NCBI GenBank assembly: GCA_022711595.1
Contig: JAKLET010000017.1
Span: 1-64,000, forward strand
DNA length: 64,000 nt
Direction: 5' to 3'
Source: Deltaproteobacteria bacterium
Lineage (GTDB): Bacteria; Desulfobacterota; Syntrophorhabdia; Syntrophorhabdales; Syntrophorhabdaceae
Shown here: one piece after another, positions 36,015 to 44,808 of the stretch
How the letters are laid out: every line of letters starts with the position of its first letter
How positions within the stretch are numbered: the stretch's first letter is position 1
Program-made: the position numbers and the translations under genes
The notes under the pieces: generated by a model
Database searches by the model: none
Told to the model about the DNA's origin: nothing
What the model saw: only the letters and a program-made list of their open reading frames with translations

Positions 36015-37115
36015 TTATCCTCTCACTTTGAACTTTGGCTCCAGCTTCTCCATCTTTTTCACGATGCCGCCGTATTCCAGTTCGCTGTAAGGAAGCATTG
36101 CCGCGCCGGAGAAGCCCTGCTGCCTGATCTCGGTTGCCTTGCGGGAGACGTTGTTCCTGATATAGTCCCAGTAGGGATGGTCGAAACAGTCGGCGGCCTC
36201 GGTCAGTTTTTGTTCGTGCACGCAGAAACCCATGGCGCTCACAACGGGAGGCCCGTCGAAGAATGAGACGCTGGAATTCATCTTTACCGGCATAAGCGGC
36301 CCGGTATGGCTTCCGCGCATGAAACCGGCCACATAATGGCCAAGGTTGAAGGGCGCAAGCACCTCGCCGGTGGCAGGGAAAGGCCCCTGGCAGCGCACCA
36401 GCATGACGGGGTCGTCCTTCCCGGTGTATTTTCCGGCGATGTTGTGGAGCCTCGATGTGCACGCAACTGCCGCGATTTCGCCCGTTTCGCGTGACCAGAC
36501 GGATTCCACCACGTACCTCTCATTGTCGCGCAAAAGAGCCGCGATGTCGTAAAGCTCTTCGGGGGCGTTCAGTTCGATCACCTTGTCGCCTTCGGTATGG
36601 GCCACGTCCATGATGACGAACCTGAAGCCTTTGGCCATGTTAGGCGAAAGGATAAGGCCGGAATTGTACATGGGATCGCAGAACATAAGGTACAGCGGAA
36701 GGTTGTACGCACCGGGATCGGTCTTGTCGGCGGCGAACATGACGAAGGGCTCATTGGGGCGCTCTTCGAACTCCATCTCGGCGACGGCAGGGCCCATTCC
36801 CTTGACGTTGCCCGAGAAGGAATCCTTCAGCAGGTCCTGGCCCGCGCCGTAAAGACCCTGCTTCTTCGCCACTTCCGTGCCGGCGATAAAGGCGTCCCAG
36901 GCGAGCTTGTGCAGCTGCTCATAACCCACCCCGTTGGTATGGGCAAAAAGTATGGCGATGTCGTCACCGGTGTGGCTGACGAAAAAGTCGGTGACGAGTT
37001 TTTTGCCTTCGGACTCTACATACTCGATGACCCTCTTGATCAGTTTCTTGCTGGGCATGATGTGCCCGCCGATGCTGCCGATATCTGCCTTGATTATGGA
37101 TAATGTTGTTTTCAT
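36015..37115 (-). CDS. fbp: Fructose-1,6-bisphosphate aldolase/phosphatase, archaeal type
   Basis: Bifunctional gluconeogenic enzyme (class V FBPase) that condenses triose phosphates and dephosphorylates FBP. 366 residues, family length. It begins TTLSIIKADIGSIGGH, has the GDDIAILFAHTNG metal block, EERPNEPFVMFAADKTDPGA, and the SSVSFFDGPPVVSAMGF end block. It is common in archaea and scattered in anaerobic bacteria. Its start overlaps the surE stop by four bases. Confidence 0.95.
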   Translation of the reverse strand: MKTTLSIIKADIGSIGGHIMPSKKLIKRVIEYVESEGKKLVTDFFVSHTGDDIAILFAHTNGVGYEQLHKLAWDAFIAGTEVAKKQGLYGAGQDLLKDSFSGNVKGMGPAVAEMEFEERPNEPFVMFAADKTDPGAYNLPLYLMFCDPMYNSGLILSPNMAKGFRFVIMDVAHTEGDKVIELNAPEELYDIAALLRDNERYVVESVWSRETGEIAAVACTSRLHNIAGKYTGKDDPVMLVRCQGPFPATGEVLAPFNLGHYVAGFMRGSHTGPLMPVKMNSSVSFFDGPPVVSAMGFCVHEQKLTEAADCFDHPYWDYIRNNVSRKATEIRQQGFSGAAMLPYSELEYGGIVKKMEKLEPKFKVRG

Positions 37116-37861
37116 AACACCCTCCTCAGATATTTTTGGAATATTCTTTTCGAACCTGTGTTCGTTATATCAAGACCAAGGGGTGTAACGGAAACGAAGC
37201 CTTTTTCGACGGCGTAAAAGTCGGTGCCGCGTATGTGCTCGTAACTTTCACCGTTACCGCCTATCCAGTAATACTTGACGCCTCTGGGGTCTGTTCTTTC
37301 GTGGACTATATCAGTATATATCCTTTTACCGAGACTTGTCACGGAAAAACCTTTGAGTTGCCCGCGGGGGACGTTGGGGATGTTGACATTCAGGAATGTG
37401 TTCTCCGGGAAGGGTTTGTCCCGCAATGTTTTTATGATGGAGCAGATTACCTTCGCCGCGTCGTCGAAAAGGAAGCCTTCGCGTGCGCACAGGGAAACGG
37501 CGAGCGACGGTATACCGAGAAAGGCGCCTTCTTTCGCGGCCGCCACGGTACCGGAGTAGTTCACGTCCTGACCCATGTTGGGCCCCTTGTTGATGCCCGA
37601 TATGACAAGGTCCGGTTTTCTGTCGAGGACCACATTGACGCCGAGATAGACGCAGTCCGCCGGGGTTCCGCTGGTTGCGAAGGCTCCCCGGGACACCTCG
37701 CGCATCCTCAGCGGTTTATGCAGCGTGATGGCATGCGCGACACAGGTGCGCTCACGTTCGGGTGCAACCACACACACATCGTGTTCGCCTGAAAGATGTT
37801 CCTGAAGGGAGTCGATCCCCCCGGAATGGATACCATCATCGTTGGTCAGAAGAATAAGCAA
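37112..37861 (-). CDS. surE: 5'/3'-nucleotidase SurE
   Basis: Survival phosphatase acting on nucleoside monophosphates. 249 residues from the TTG at 37861, chosen because it gives LILLTNDDGIHSGG, the metal-binding start of all SurE proteins. The longer open frame runs through the tRNA-Pro gene and cannot be real. Further blocks are SGTPADCVYLG and GINKGPNMGQDVNYSGTV. There is no strong ribosome-binding site. It follows tRNA-Pro by 28 bases and is probably cotranscribed with it. Confidence 0.92.
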   Translation of the reverse strand: MLILLTNDDGIHSGGIDSLQEHLSGEHDVCVVAPERERTCVAHAITLHKPLRMREVSRGAFATSGTPADCVYLGVNVVLDRKPDLVISGINKGPNMGQDVNYSGTVAAAKEGAFLGIPSLAVSLCAREGFLFDDAAKVICSIIKTLRDKPFPENTFLNVNIPNVPRGQLKGFSVTSLGKRIYTDIVHERTDPRGVKYYWIGGNGESYEHIRGTDFYAVEKGFVSVTPLGLDITNTGSKRIFQKYLRRVL

Positions 37862-37889
37862 GGAATACCCGGTCTTAAGGAATAAAATA

Positions 37890-37965
37890 TCGGGGCGACG
37901 GGATTTGAACCTGCGGCCTCTTGCACCCCAAGCAAGTGCGCTAAACCATGCTGCGCTACGCCCCG
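37890..37965 (-). tRNA. tRNA-Pro (anticodon GGG)
   Basis: On the minus strand the acceptor stem is CGGGGCG/CGCCCCG with the C1:G72 pair special to proline tRNAs and A73. The anticodon stem is CTTGC/GCAAG with loop TTGGGGT, giving GGG. The T-arm contains GGTTCAAATCC. CCA is not encoded. It is the first transcribed feature of a tRNA-surE-fbp unit. Confidence 0.95.
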
Positions 37966-37973
37966 ATCCATTC

Positions 37974-38002
37974 AATATAACGAATAGCGGCCCAAAAGTC
38001 CA
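37974..38002 (-). promoter_or_regulatory. Promoter of tRNA-Pro
   Basis: Read on the minus strand: TGGACT (38002-37997), 17-base spacer, TATATT (37979-37974). The -10 box ends nine bases before the tRNA 5' end, so transcription would begin at or within a few bases of the tRNA. Confidence 0.6.
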
Positions 38003-38041
38003 TACTTTTAGGCTGGCCCTGACCGGTTTGGGCGGTTTCTA

Positions 38042-38069
38042 TTGACTTTTCCGTCGCGGTTATCATAAT
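38042..38069 (+). promoter_or_regulatory. Promoter of rplU-rpmA-obg
   Basis: TTGACT at 38042-38047, a 16-base spacer, then CATAAT at 38064-38069, about 40 bases before the rplU ATG. It diverges from the tRNA-Pro promoter. Confidence 0.6.
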
Positions 38070-38109
38070 ATATGTAGTTTTTTTTCGAACGAACGTTAAG
38101 GAGTATCAA

Positions 38110-38427
38110 ATGTACGCGATCATTGAGAACGGCGGGAAGCAATACAAGATCGAAGAAGGTAAGAAGGTGAAGCTCGAGAAGTTCGCCGGATCAGAAGGCG
38201 ATGAAGTGAAGATCGAAGGCGTTCTTGCCGTCAATACCGGAGAGAAGACACTGATCGGTAACCCCTATGTCCAGGGTGCATATATCAACGGAAAGGTTGT
38301 GGTGCAGGGCAGGGACAAGAAGATAACGGTCTTCAAGTACAAGAGAAGAAAAGACTACAAGGTGAAAAAAGGTCACCGGCAGCCCTTTACGGAACTGCTT
38401 GTAGAGAAGATCGTTCTGGAGGCATAA
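38110..38427 (+). CDS. rplU: 50S ribosomal protein L21
   Basis: 105 residues starting [16 protein letters not shown], with the [21 protein letters not shown] block near the C-terminus that defines L21. AAGGAG is upstream. It forms the usual rplU-rpmA-obg unit. Confidence 0.97.
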   Translation: MYAIIENGGKQYKIEEGKKVKLEKFAGSEGDEVKIEGVLAVNTGEKTLIGNPYVQGAYINGKVVVQGRDKKITVFKYKRRKDYKVKKGHRQPFTELLVEKIVLEA

Positions 38428-38428
38428 C

Positions 38429-38680
38429 ATGGCACACAAAAAAGCGGGCGGAAGCTCACGTAACGGAAGGGACTCAAGCGGCCAGAGGCTGGGGGTCAAG
38501 ATATACGCCGGTCAGTCGATCAAGGCGGGCAGCATCATCGTCAGGCAGCATGGGACGAACATCCATCCCGGCAAGAATGTGGGGATAGGCAAGGACAACA
38601 CGCTCTTTGCATTGATAGACGGCATTGTCAAATTCGACATGGCAGGAGACAAGAGAAGGGCGCATGTCTTGCCTGTTTAA
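38429..38680 (+). CDS. rpmA: 50S ribosomal protein L27
   Basis: 83 residues. [21 protein letters not shown] at the N-terminus reaches the peptidyl-transferase centre. Here it begins right after Met, without the cleavable leader seen in Firmicutes. It is one base after rplU and overlaps obg by one base. Confidence 0.97.
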   Translation: MAHKKAGGSSRNGRDSSGQRLGVKIYAGQSIKAGSIIVRQHGTNIHPGKNVGIGKDNTLFALIDGIVKFDMAGDKRRAHVLPV

Positions 38681-39696
38681 TGAAGTTCATTGATGAAGCG
38701 ACCATTTATGTAGAAGCCGGGCGAGGTGGGAGAGGCTGTGTAAGTTTCAGAAGAGAAAAGTTTGTTCCGCGGGGTGGACCTGACGGCGGTGATGGCGGAA
38801 AGGGAGGAGACGTTATCATAGCAGGCAAAAGAGACCTCGCAAGCCTTCGTGACTTCAAATACAAACGTAATTACAAAGCGCAGGACGGAAAGGCCGGCGC
38901 CGGGAAGAACAAGACCGGCAGGGAAGGCACAGATACGATAATCAACGTGCCCCTTGGCACGGTCGTTTACGATCTGGATGCGTCAACCCTTCTTTTTCAT
39001 ATCCTCAGGGATGGCGAAACGCGTGTGGCGGCCGCAGGCGGCCGCGGCGGCAGAGGCAATACGCGCTTTATCTCGCCAACGCACCGTGCGCCCACGGAGT
39101 ATGATCCGGGAGATGAAGGAGAGCGGCGAAATCTCCGCCTTGACCTAAAGCTCCTTGCCGATATCGGCCTTGTCGGTCACCCAAACGCGGGCAAGTCCAC
39201 GCTGATATCGCGACTCACTGAGGCAAGACCGAAGGTGGGCGATTATCCATTTACGACGCTTACCCCTTCCCTTGGCGTTCTCGACAGCGGCGACAGGACA
39301 TTCGTGATCGCCGACATCCCCGGCATCATCGAAGGGGCGTCAAAAGGCAGGGGACTGGGACTTGCCTTCCTGAAGCACATCGAACGGACGGGCACCCTGC
39401 TTCTCGTTCTCGATCTTTCTTCGGAAGACGTAAAAGAAGATTACGAAACGCTTCTACGGGAGCTTGAAAGCTACGACGGGGCGATGCTTGAGAAAAAAAG
39501 ACTTGTCGTGCTGAACAAGTCCGATCTCGTAACGGAAGCGGCCATCAGGCGATGGAGATCGTTCATGAAGAAAAGGGATGAGGATGCGGTGGTTGTCAGC
39601 GCCCTTACCCGACGGGGCATTGACGGGCTTGTCGCGGTGATTTCAACAGGGGTGGAAGCCGCCAAGCAGGGTCTTGGGACCAAAGGGGCGGTTTAA
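38680..39696 (+). CDS. obg: GTPase Obg/CgtA
   Basis: 50S assembly and stress GTPase. 338 residues: a glycine-rich Obg fold (residues 1-158), then a GTPase domain with G1 GHPNAGKST, G3 DIPGIIEGA and G4 NKSD. The variable C-terminal OCT domain is absent, as in many proteobacteria. Confidence 0.97.
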   Translation: MKFIDEATIYVEAGRGGRGCVSFRREKFVPRGGPDGGDGGKGGDVIIAGKRDLASLRDFKYKRNYKAQDGKAGAGKNKTGREGTDTIINVPLGTVVYDLDASTLLFHILRDGETRVAAAGGRGGRGNTRFISPTHRAPTEYDPGDEGERRNLRLDLKLLADIGLVGHPNAGKSTLISRLTEARPKVGDYPFTTLTPSLGVLDSGDRTFVIADIPGIIEGASKGRGLGLAFLKHIERTGTLLLVLDLSSEDVKEDYETLLRELESYDGAMLEKKRLVVLNKSDLVTEAAIRRWRSFMKKRDEDAVVVSALTRRGIDGLVAVISTGVEAAKQGLGTKGAV

Positions 39697-39700
39697 TATT

Positions 39701-40816
39701 ATGAAGGAAAAAACACGCGCCATGAATCGCCTTGTTATCAAGATCGGAACCTCGGTCCTGCTCGATGATGAAAAGAAGATCAGCACCGGCAAGATCCGGG
39801 ACATAGCCCGTCAGGTCAAAAAGGTGAGGCAGAAGGGCATCGACGTCATCATCGTTTCCAGCGGCGCCATCGGCTGCGGCATGGAAACGGTGGGAACAAA
39901 AAAGAAGCCCAGGGAGATAGCGAAGCGCCAGGCGCTTGCCTCTATAGGGCAGGTTCTCCTCATGAAAATGTACCGGGAGAACTTCGAGAAAAAGGACATG
40001 AAGGTGAGCCAGATCCTCCTCACCCATGAGGACATCAAGAACAGGGTGCGCTGTCTGAACCTCACAAACACGCTGGACACCCTCCTTGGCATGGGCATCA
40101 TCCCGGTCATCAACGAGAACGATGCCCTGTCATTCACGGAGATAAAGTTCGGGGACAACGACAACCTCTCTGCCCTTATCGCCCAGATCGCCAGCGCCGA
40201 CCTCCTGCTCATTCTTTCCGATGTTGAAGGGCTTTTTGAGCGTGATCCCAACCGGTATCCCGACGCGAAGATGATACCCGTAGTGCACAGGATCGATGAA
40301 GAGATAGAGGCCACGGCCGCTCAGACGGGCAGCGAAAAGAGCGTCGGCGGGATGATAAGCAAGCTGGAGGCCGCCAAGAAGGCGGGTTTGTACGGAATAC
40401 CGACCCGCGTTGTCCTGGGCGGCAAAAAGGACGTGATCCTCAAGGTTGTCGACGGCGCCGAGGTGGGCACGCTCTTTCTCCCCGGGCGGAAACTGGCGCG
40501 CCGGAAATGGTGGACCGCGTTTGCCTTCAGGTGCAAAGGTGCCGTATGGGTCGATCCCGGCGCCGAGCGGGCCGTCATGGACAACGGCAAGAGCCTTCTG
40601 CCTTCAGGCGTCGTGAAGATAGAGGGGCACTTCGCAAGCGGCGATTGCGTTGAGATGAGAAATGCGTCCGGCGCCGTTATTGCCAGGGGGATCGCGAACT
40701 ATTCCTCTTCCGAGATGGAAAGGATAAAAGGCCTGAAAAGTGTTGATATAGAGAAGGAGCTTGGATATAAATACACGGAAGAAGTGGTCCACAGGGACAA
40801 CATGGTGGTGATATGA
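39701..40816 (+). CDS. proB: Glutamate 5-kinase
   Basis: First step of proline synthesis. 371 residues from the ATG at 39701. A second ATG at 39722 is possible. The amino-acid-kinase domain has VIKIGTSVL, SSGAIGCGM, NENDALSF and GTGGMxTK-equivalent SVGGMISKLEAAK. A PUA domain (about residues 280-371) follows. Its stop overlaps proA (ATGA). Confidence 0.95.
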   Translation: MKEKTRAMNRLVIKIGTSVLLDDEKKISTGKIRDIARQVKKVRQKGIDVIIVSSGAIGCGMETVGTKKKPREIAKRQALASIGQVLLMKMYRENFEKKDMKVSQILLTHEDIKNRVRCLNLTNTLDTLLGMGIIPVINENDALSFTEIKFGDNDNLSALIAQIASADLLLILSDVEGLFERDPNRYPDAKMIPVVHRIDEEIEATAAQTGSEKSVGGMISKLEAAKKAGLYGIPTRVVLGGKKDVILKVVDGAEVGTLFLPGRKLARRKWWTAFAFRCKGAVWVDPGAERAVMDNGKSLLPSGVVKIEGHFASGDCVEMRNASGAVIARGIANYSSSEMERIKGLKSVDIEKELGYKYTEEVVHRDNMVVI

Positions 40817-42057
40817 AACCTGAAAAGCTTGCCGAAAAGGCGAAAGTTGCCTCAGACATCCTTGCCCATGCTTCATCGGACGAAAAGAACAGCGTCCTTG
40901 AGCGCCTCGCCGCGGCCCTGGAGAAGAACCGGGACTACCTGTACGAAGAGAACCTGAAGGACATAAAGGCGGCGCAGAAGGAAGGGCTGGCACAAAGCCT
41001 TATCGACCGCCTGCGTATCGACGACAAGATCATCCGGGAGATGCAGGGGAGTCTTCGCGATGTTGCCTCCCTGCCGGACCCTGTCGGAGAGATAGTGAAG
41101 GTCTGGAAGCGGCCCGGCGGGCTTCTCGTGGGAAGGATGAGGATCCCCATCGGGGTCATCCTCATTATCTATGAATCCCGGCCCAATGTCACCATAGAGG
41201 CCTTTTCGCTGTGTCTCAAGAGCGGCAACTGCGTCATCCTCAAGGGGGGTTCCGAGGCGTACCATTCGAACCGGGCGCTCTACGGCATCATAGTCGATAT
41301 TCTCAAAGGCTCGAAGATATCACCCGATGCCGTCCAGTTCGTCGATACCGCGGACCGTGATTACATCTATAAGCTCCTGGAGATGGATGAAAAGATAGAT
41401 CTTGTCATCCCCAGGGGCGGCGAGGCGCTCATCCGCAACATCGTGGAACGCTCCCGCATACCCGTTCTGAAGCATTACAAGGGTGTCTGCCACGTGTACG
41501 TGGACGATGCGGCCGATCAGGAGATGGCCGTGGCCGTGGCCGTCAATGCCAAGGTGCAGAAGCCCGCGACGTGCAATGCCATGGAGACGCTTCTTGTCCA
41601 TGAAAAGATAGCGAAGACCTTCCTGCCGAAGGTGGCGAAAGAACTCAGCCGACAGGGCGTGACCATTAAGGGATGCCCGAAAACGGCTGCCGTTCTCAAA
41701 GACGTGAAGAAGGCCGCAAGGGATGACTGGTTTGCCGAATACCTCGACCTGACCCTTGCCGTCAAGGTGGTAAAGGACATGGATGAGGCAATCGGACATA
41801 TAAGGACATACGGTTCAAGCCATACCGACGCCATTATTACGGCCAGCTATGACAGGGCATGGAGATTCCTGCGGGAGGTCAATTCCTCCCTGGTGCTCGT
41901 CAATGCCTCAACGCGGCTCAATGACGGCTTTCAGCTCGGACTCGGCGCCGAGATGGGGATCAGCACGACAAAACTCCACGCCTTCGGGCCCATGGGTCTC
42001 GAAGAGCTTACAGTGACAAAGTTCATCGCCTTCGGCGAGGGACAATTGAGGACTTAA
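40813..42057 (+). CDS. proA: Gamma-glutamyl phosphate reductase
   Basis: Second step of proline synthesis. 414 residues. RIPIGVILIIYESRPNVT, SGNCVILKGGSEA, the catalytic cysteine in KVQKPATCNAMETLLVH, and NASTRLNDGFQLGLGAEMGIST are classic. It is coupled to proB. Confidence 0.97.
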   Translation: MKPEKLAEKAKVASDILAHASSDEKNSVLERLAAALEKNRDYLYEENLKDIKAAQKEGLAQSLIDRLRIDDKIIREMQGSLRDVASLPDPVGEIVKVWKRPGGLLVGRMRIPIGVILIIYESRPNVTIEAFSLCLKSGNCVILKGGSEAYHSNRALYGIIVDILKGSKISPDAVQFVDTADRDYIYKLLEMDEKIDLVIPRGGEALIRNIVERSRIPVLKHYKGVCHVYVDDAADQEMAVAVAVNAKVQKPATCNAMETLLVHEKIAKTFLPKVAKELSRQGVTIKGCPKTAAVLKDVKKAARDDWFAEYLDLTLAVKVVKDMDEAIGHIRTYGSSHTDAIITASYDRAWRFLREVNSSLVLVNASTRLNDGFQLGLGAEMGISTTKLHAFGPMGLEELTVTKFIAFGEGQLRT

Positions 42058-42068
42058 AGAGGGCGGCC

Positions 42069-42716
42069 ATGGCCACAGGCATACTCGGAGGCACCTTCAA
42101 TCCCGTTCACATGGGCCACCTGCGCGTTGCCGAGGAGATAAGGGAGGCCTTTGACCTGGAAACGGTCTACTTCATCCCCGCATTCATCCCTCCCCATAAG
42201 GATGCCGGGGAGGCCTCGCCGCCGGAAGAGCGCCTCAGGATGCTCAGGGCGGCGACAAGGGGCAGCGGCTTCTTCAAGGTCTCCGACCTGGAGATAAAAC
42301 GGGGAGGCATCTCCTATACGATCGATACGCTGAAAAGATTTAAGTTGCGTTTTGACGACCTGTATTTTATCATCGGCGCGGACGCATTCCGGCTGATCGG
42401 CACGTGGCACAGGTACGAGGAACTTTTCAGCCACGCTCATTTCATCGTAATGACAAGGCCGGCATTTGGGACTGTCGATATACCGGACATGTTGCCCGCC
42501 CGTGTTCGCGGAAAGCTTGCTCCCTTTAACGATGCTGAAAGGAAAGGGGTGTATATCCACGAATCGGGCAAGAAAATATATCTTTACCGGGTAACGCAGC
42601 TCGACATATCATCGACGAAGGTAAGAAACCTTTTGAGCGAGGGCAGGTCGGTCAGGTACCTTGTGCCGCCGCCTGTGGAGAGGATCATAATACAGAGGAG
42701 GTTATACAGGTCTTAG
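42069..42716 (+). CDS. nadD: Nicotinate-mononucleotide adenylyltransferase
   Basis: NAD synthesis. 215 residues. The nucleotidyltransferase motif is GGTFNPVHMGHLRVAEE at residues 8-24, and ISSTKVRNLL is the C-terminal ISTxxxR block. The nadD-rsfS pair is common in bacteria, and its stop is directly followed by the rsfS ATG. Confidence 0.95.
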   Translation: MATGILGGTFNPVHMGHLRVAEEIREAFDLETVYFIPAFIPPHKDAGEASPPEERLRMLRAATRGSGFFKVSDLEIKRGGISYTIDTLKRFKLRFDDLYFIIGADAFRLIGTWHRYEELFSHAHFIVMTRPAFGTVDIPDMLPARVRGKLAPFNDAERKGVYIHESGKKIYLYRVTQLDISSTKVRNLLSEGRSVRYLVPPPVERIIIQRRLYRS

Positions 42717-43103
42717 ATGGAAACCATGGAATTTGCAAGAATGCTTGGCGGGTTTGCCGACGACAAAAAAGCCGGGGACATCGTCATTATGGAACTCGGA
42801 GGCCTCACCGATATAGCTGACAGTTTTGTCATCGTCAGCGGTACCAGCGAGCGTCACGTGAGGACCATAGCGGACGGGGTCAAAGAAGGCATGAAAAAGG
42901 AGGGAGCAAGGCCGCTCGCCGTTGAAGGTTACGACGAAGGCCGCTGGGTCATACTTGATTACCAGAACGTCATCGTTCACGTTTTCCTTGAGTCGCTGCG
43001 CGAACTGTACGACCTGGAAAGCCTGTGGATAGAGGCGAAAAAGCACAGAATAAAGAAAGAAAAAAAGAACGTAGAGGTGGGGAATGAACAAAGAAAAAGT
43101 TGA
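42717..43103 (+). CDS. rsfS: Ribosomal silencing factor RsfS
   Basis: Binds L14 and blocks subunit joining in starvation. 128 residues. DIVIMELGGLTDIADSFVIVSGTSERHVR and the WVILDYQNVIVHVF block (the L14-binding face) match RsfS/RsfA. The last 20 residues are charged and overlap the next gene by 20 bases. Confidence 0.95.
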   Translation: METMEFARMLGGFADDKKAGDIVIMELGGLTDIADSFVIVSGTSERHVRTIADGVKEGMKKEGARPLAVEGYDEGRWVILDYQNVIVHVFLESLRELYDLESLWIEAKKHRIKKEKKNVEVGNEQRKS

Positions 43104-43437
43104 ATTTTACCGTAAGAGGCTCCTGAAAATGCGCCAGGACATCATGAACAAGGCCAAGAAGCTGAAAGAGGATTCGTATAACCTCGGGACCGATGGCATT
43201 CAGGACATGGCCGATGCGGCAAGCAATACATACAATGCCGATATCCTGATGAGCATAAGCGACAACGACCTTACGATCCTTAAGGACATCGACAACGCGC
43301 TCGACAAGTTAAGCAAGAAAACCTATGGGATCTGCGAAGAATGCGAGGAAAAGATAAGCGAGAAAAGACTTGAAGCAAATCCTGTGGCACGGTATTGTAT
43401 AACTTGTAAACGACAGATGGAGGAAAAAGGATTATAG
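43084..43437 (+). CDS. DksA/TraR-type zinc-finger protein
   Basis: 117 residues: an N-terminal helical part, then a C4 zinc finger CEEC-X17-CITC at about residues 92-116. DksA-like proteins bind the RNA polymerase secondary channel. The coiled-coil tip usually carries two aspartates; here DxxDxA-like DMADAASN is present. It starts within rsfS and lies just before the LapAB-like gene. Confidence 0.85.
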   Translation: MNKEKVEFYRKRLLKMRQDIMNKAKKLKEDSYNLGTDGIQDMADAASNTYNADILMSISDNDLTILKDIDNALDKLSKKTYGICEECEEKISEKRLEANPVARYCITCKRQMEEKGL

Positions 43438-43440
43438 AGG

Positions 43441-44805
43441 ATGCGTTATAAGATATTCTTCCTTGTTCTGGCGCTTTTTCTGGTGTTCTATTTTTACATC
43501 GCGCACCTGAACCCGGAGAACGTCAAATTCTACTACGGGGGAGCACGCGCCATAGAGTTGTCCCTTGCCGAGTTCATCATTGCCTCATTCTGCCTCGGCG
43601 TCATTGTATCCATCATCGTCAGCTTCTTCTACGATGTGAAGACCACCATCACGGGGTGGATCGAGAAACGCAAGGAACGCAAGAGCGAAGAGTACCTGTC
43701 GCTCCTCGAAAAAGCCAAATACTACGATCTCAAGGGAGACAGGGAAAAGGCCATAGAGAATCTCGACAGGCTGGCGCGGAGGATACCGGACAGGGAGGAG
43801 ACCTATATCGCGCTTGCCGATATCTATGCCTCTATGGAGGATTACGATAAATCCAGGGAGACCCTCGATCTGGCAGAGGCGAGCCTGGGGAAGAGGGAAG
43901 GCGTCCTCTTCAAGAAGGTGAAGGTAAATATCGCAACCAAGGACTACGGCAGGAACGAAGCCATACTCAAGGATATATTGAAGATCAACGAGTCGAGCCT
44001 CGACGCCCTGAGGATGATCAGGGACCTTTATATCTGGAAGAAAGACTGGAACGGCGCCTATGACGTGGAAAAGAGGATTAAAAAGTACGTCAAGACCGAG
44101 GAAGAGAATAAAAGGTTCATCGGGATCCGCTACGAAAAGGTCCTTACCCTTTTCAACGAGCGCTTTTCCCCTAATGCCGACAAGATAATCGACGAGCTCA
44201 AGGAGATGATCGGCGAGGACAAACGTTTCATCCCCGCTTATATCCTGCTCGGTGAGGCATACAAAAGAACGGACAAGCTCAATGAGGCCGGGAGGGTGTA
44301 CGGAAGAGGGTATACCAAGACGGGCCATATCGTATTCCTCCTGAAAATGGAAGACCTCTACATCGACAGGGGCGATCCCGGCGTTATCCTCAAGATATAC
44401 CGCAGGGTGCTGGACGTGTCGCCGGAAGACCATCTCGTTTCCTTTCTCTACGCGAGGCTCTGCCTGAGGCTTGAGATGATCGACGAGGCGATCGATACCC
44501 TTAACGCGCTTTTTGCAGAAGGAGAGGATTTCAAGGGTCTCCATCGTGCCATGGCCGAGGCCTACATCCACCGGGGCGAACTGGAGAGCGCCGTGGAGGA
44601 GTTCAGGGGTGCCTTCCCCATGGAGCACGTCTACATCCCGTTCGTGTGCACGAAATGCCAGGCGGTAACGGAAGAATGGAAAGATTTTTGTGAGAGCTGC
44701 TACAACTGGAACACCATAAACGTTAAAAAGGAAGAGTTCCTCCATACGGACACATCGGAGCTTCGCATGCTCTACGAAGAGGAGGAATGGGCGCGAGGAG
44801 CATAA
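43441..44805 (+). CDS. LapA-LapB fusion, LPS assembly TPR protein
   Basis: 454 residues. Residues 1-75 have two membrane helices (5-22 and 42-65) around NPENVKFYYGG, the pattern of LapA (DUF1049). Residues 80-390 are TPR-like helical pairs. The end carries CTKC and CESC, the rubredoxin-like metal site of LapB/YciM. In E. coli LapA and LapB are separate adjacent genes that control LpxC turnover and LPS synthesis; here one chain seems to hold both. It follows the dksA-like gene by three bases. Confidence 0.8.
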   Translation: MRYKIFFLVLALFLVFYFYIAHLNPENVKFYYGGARAIELSLAEFIIASFCLGVIVSIIVSFFYDVKTTITGWIEKRKERKSEEYLSLLEKAKYYDLKGDREKAIENLDRLARRIPDREETYIALADIYASMEDYDKSRETLDLAEASLGKREGVLFKKVKVNIATKDYGRNEAILKDILKINESSLDALRMIRDLYIWKKDWNGAYDVEKRIKKYVKTEEENKRFIGIRYEKVLTLFNERFSPNADKIIDELKEMIGEDKRFIPAYILLGEAYKRTDKLNEAGRVYGRGYTKTGHIVFLLKMEDLYIDRGDPGVILKIYRRVLDVSPEDHLVSFLYARLCLRLEMIDEAIDTLNALFAEGEDFKGLHRAMAEAYIHRGELESAVEEFRGAFPMEHVYIPFVCTKCQAVTEEWKDFCESCYNWNTINVKKEEFLHTDTSELRMLYEEEEWARGA

Positions 44806-44808
44806 CTC

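Noticed and set aside
37862-37975. Upstream extension of surE
   Set aside because: It would translate through tRNA-Pro. The family start motif lies at 37861.
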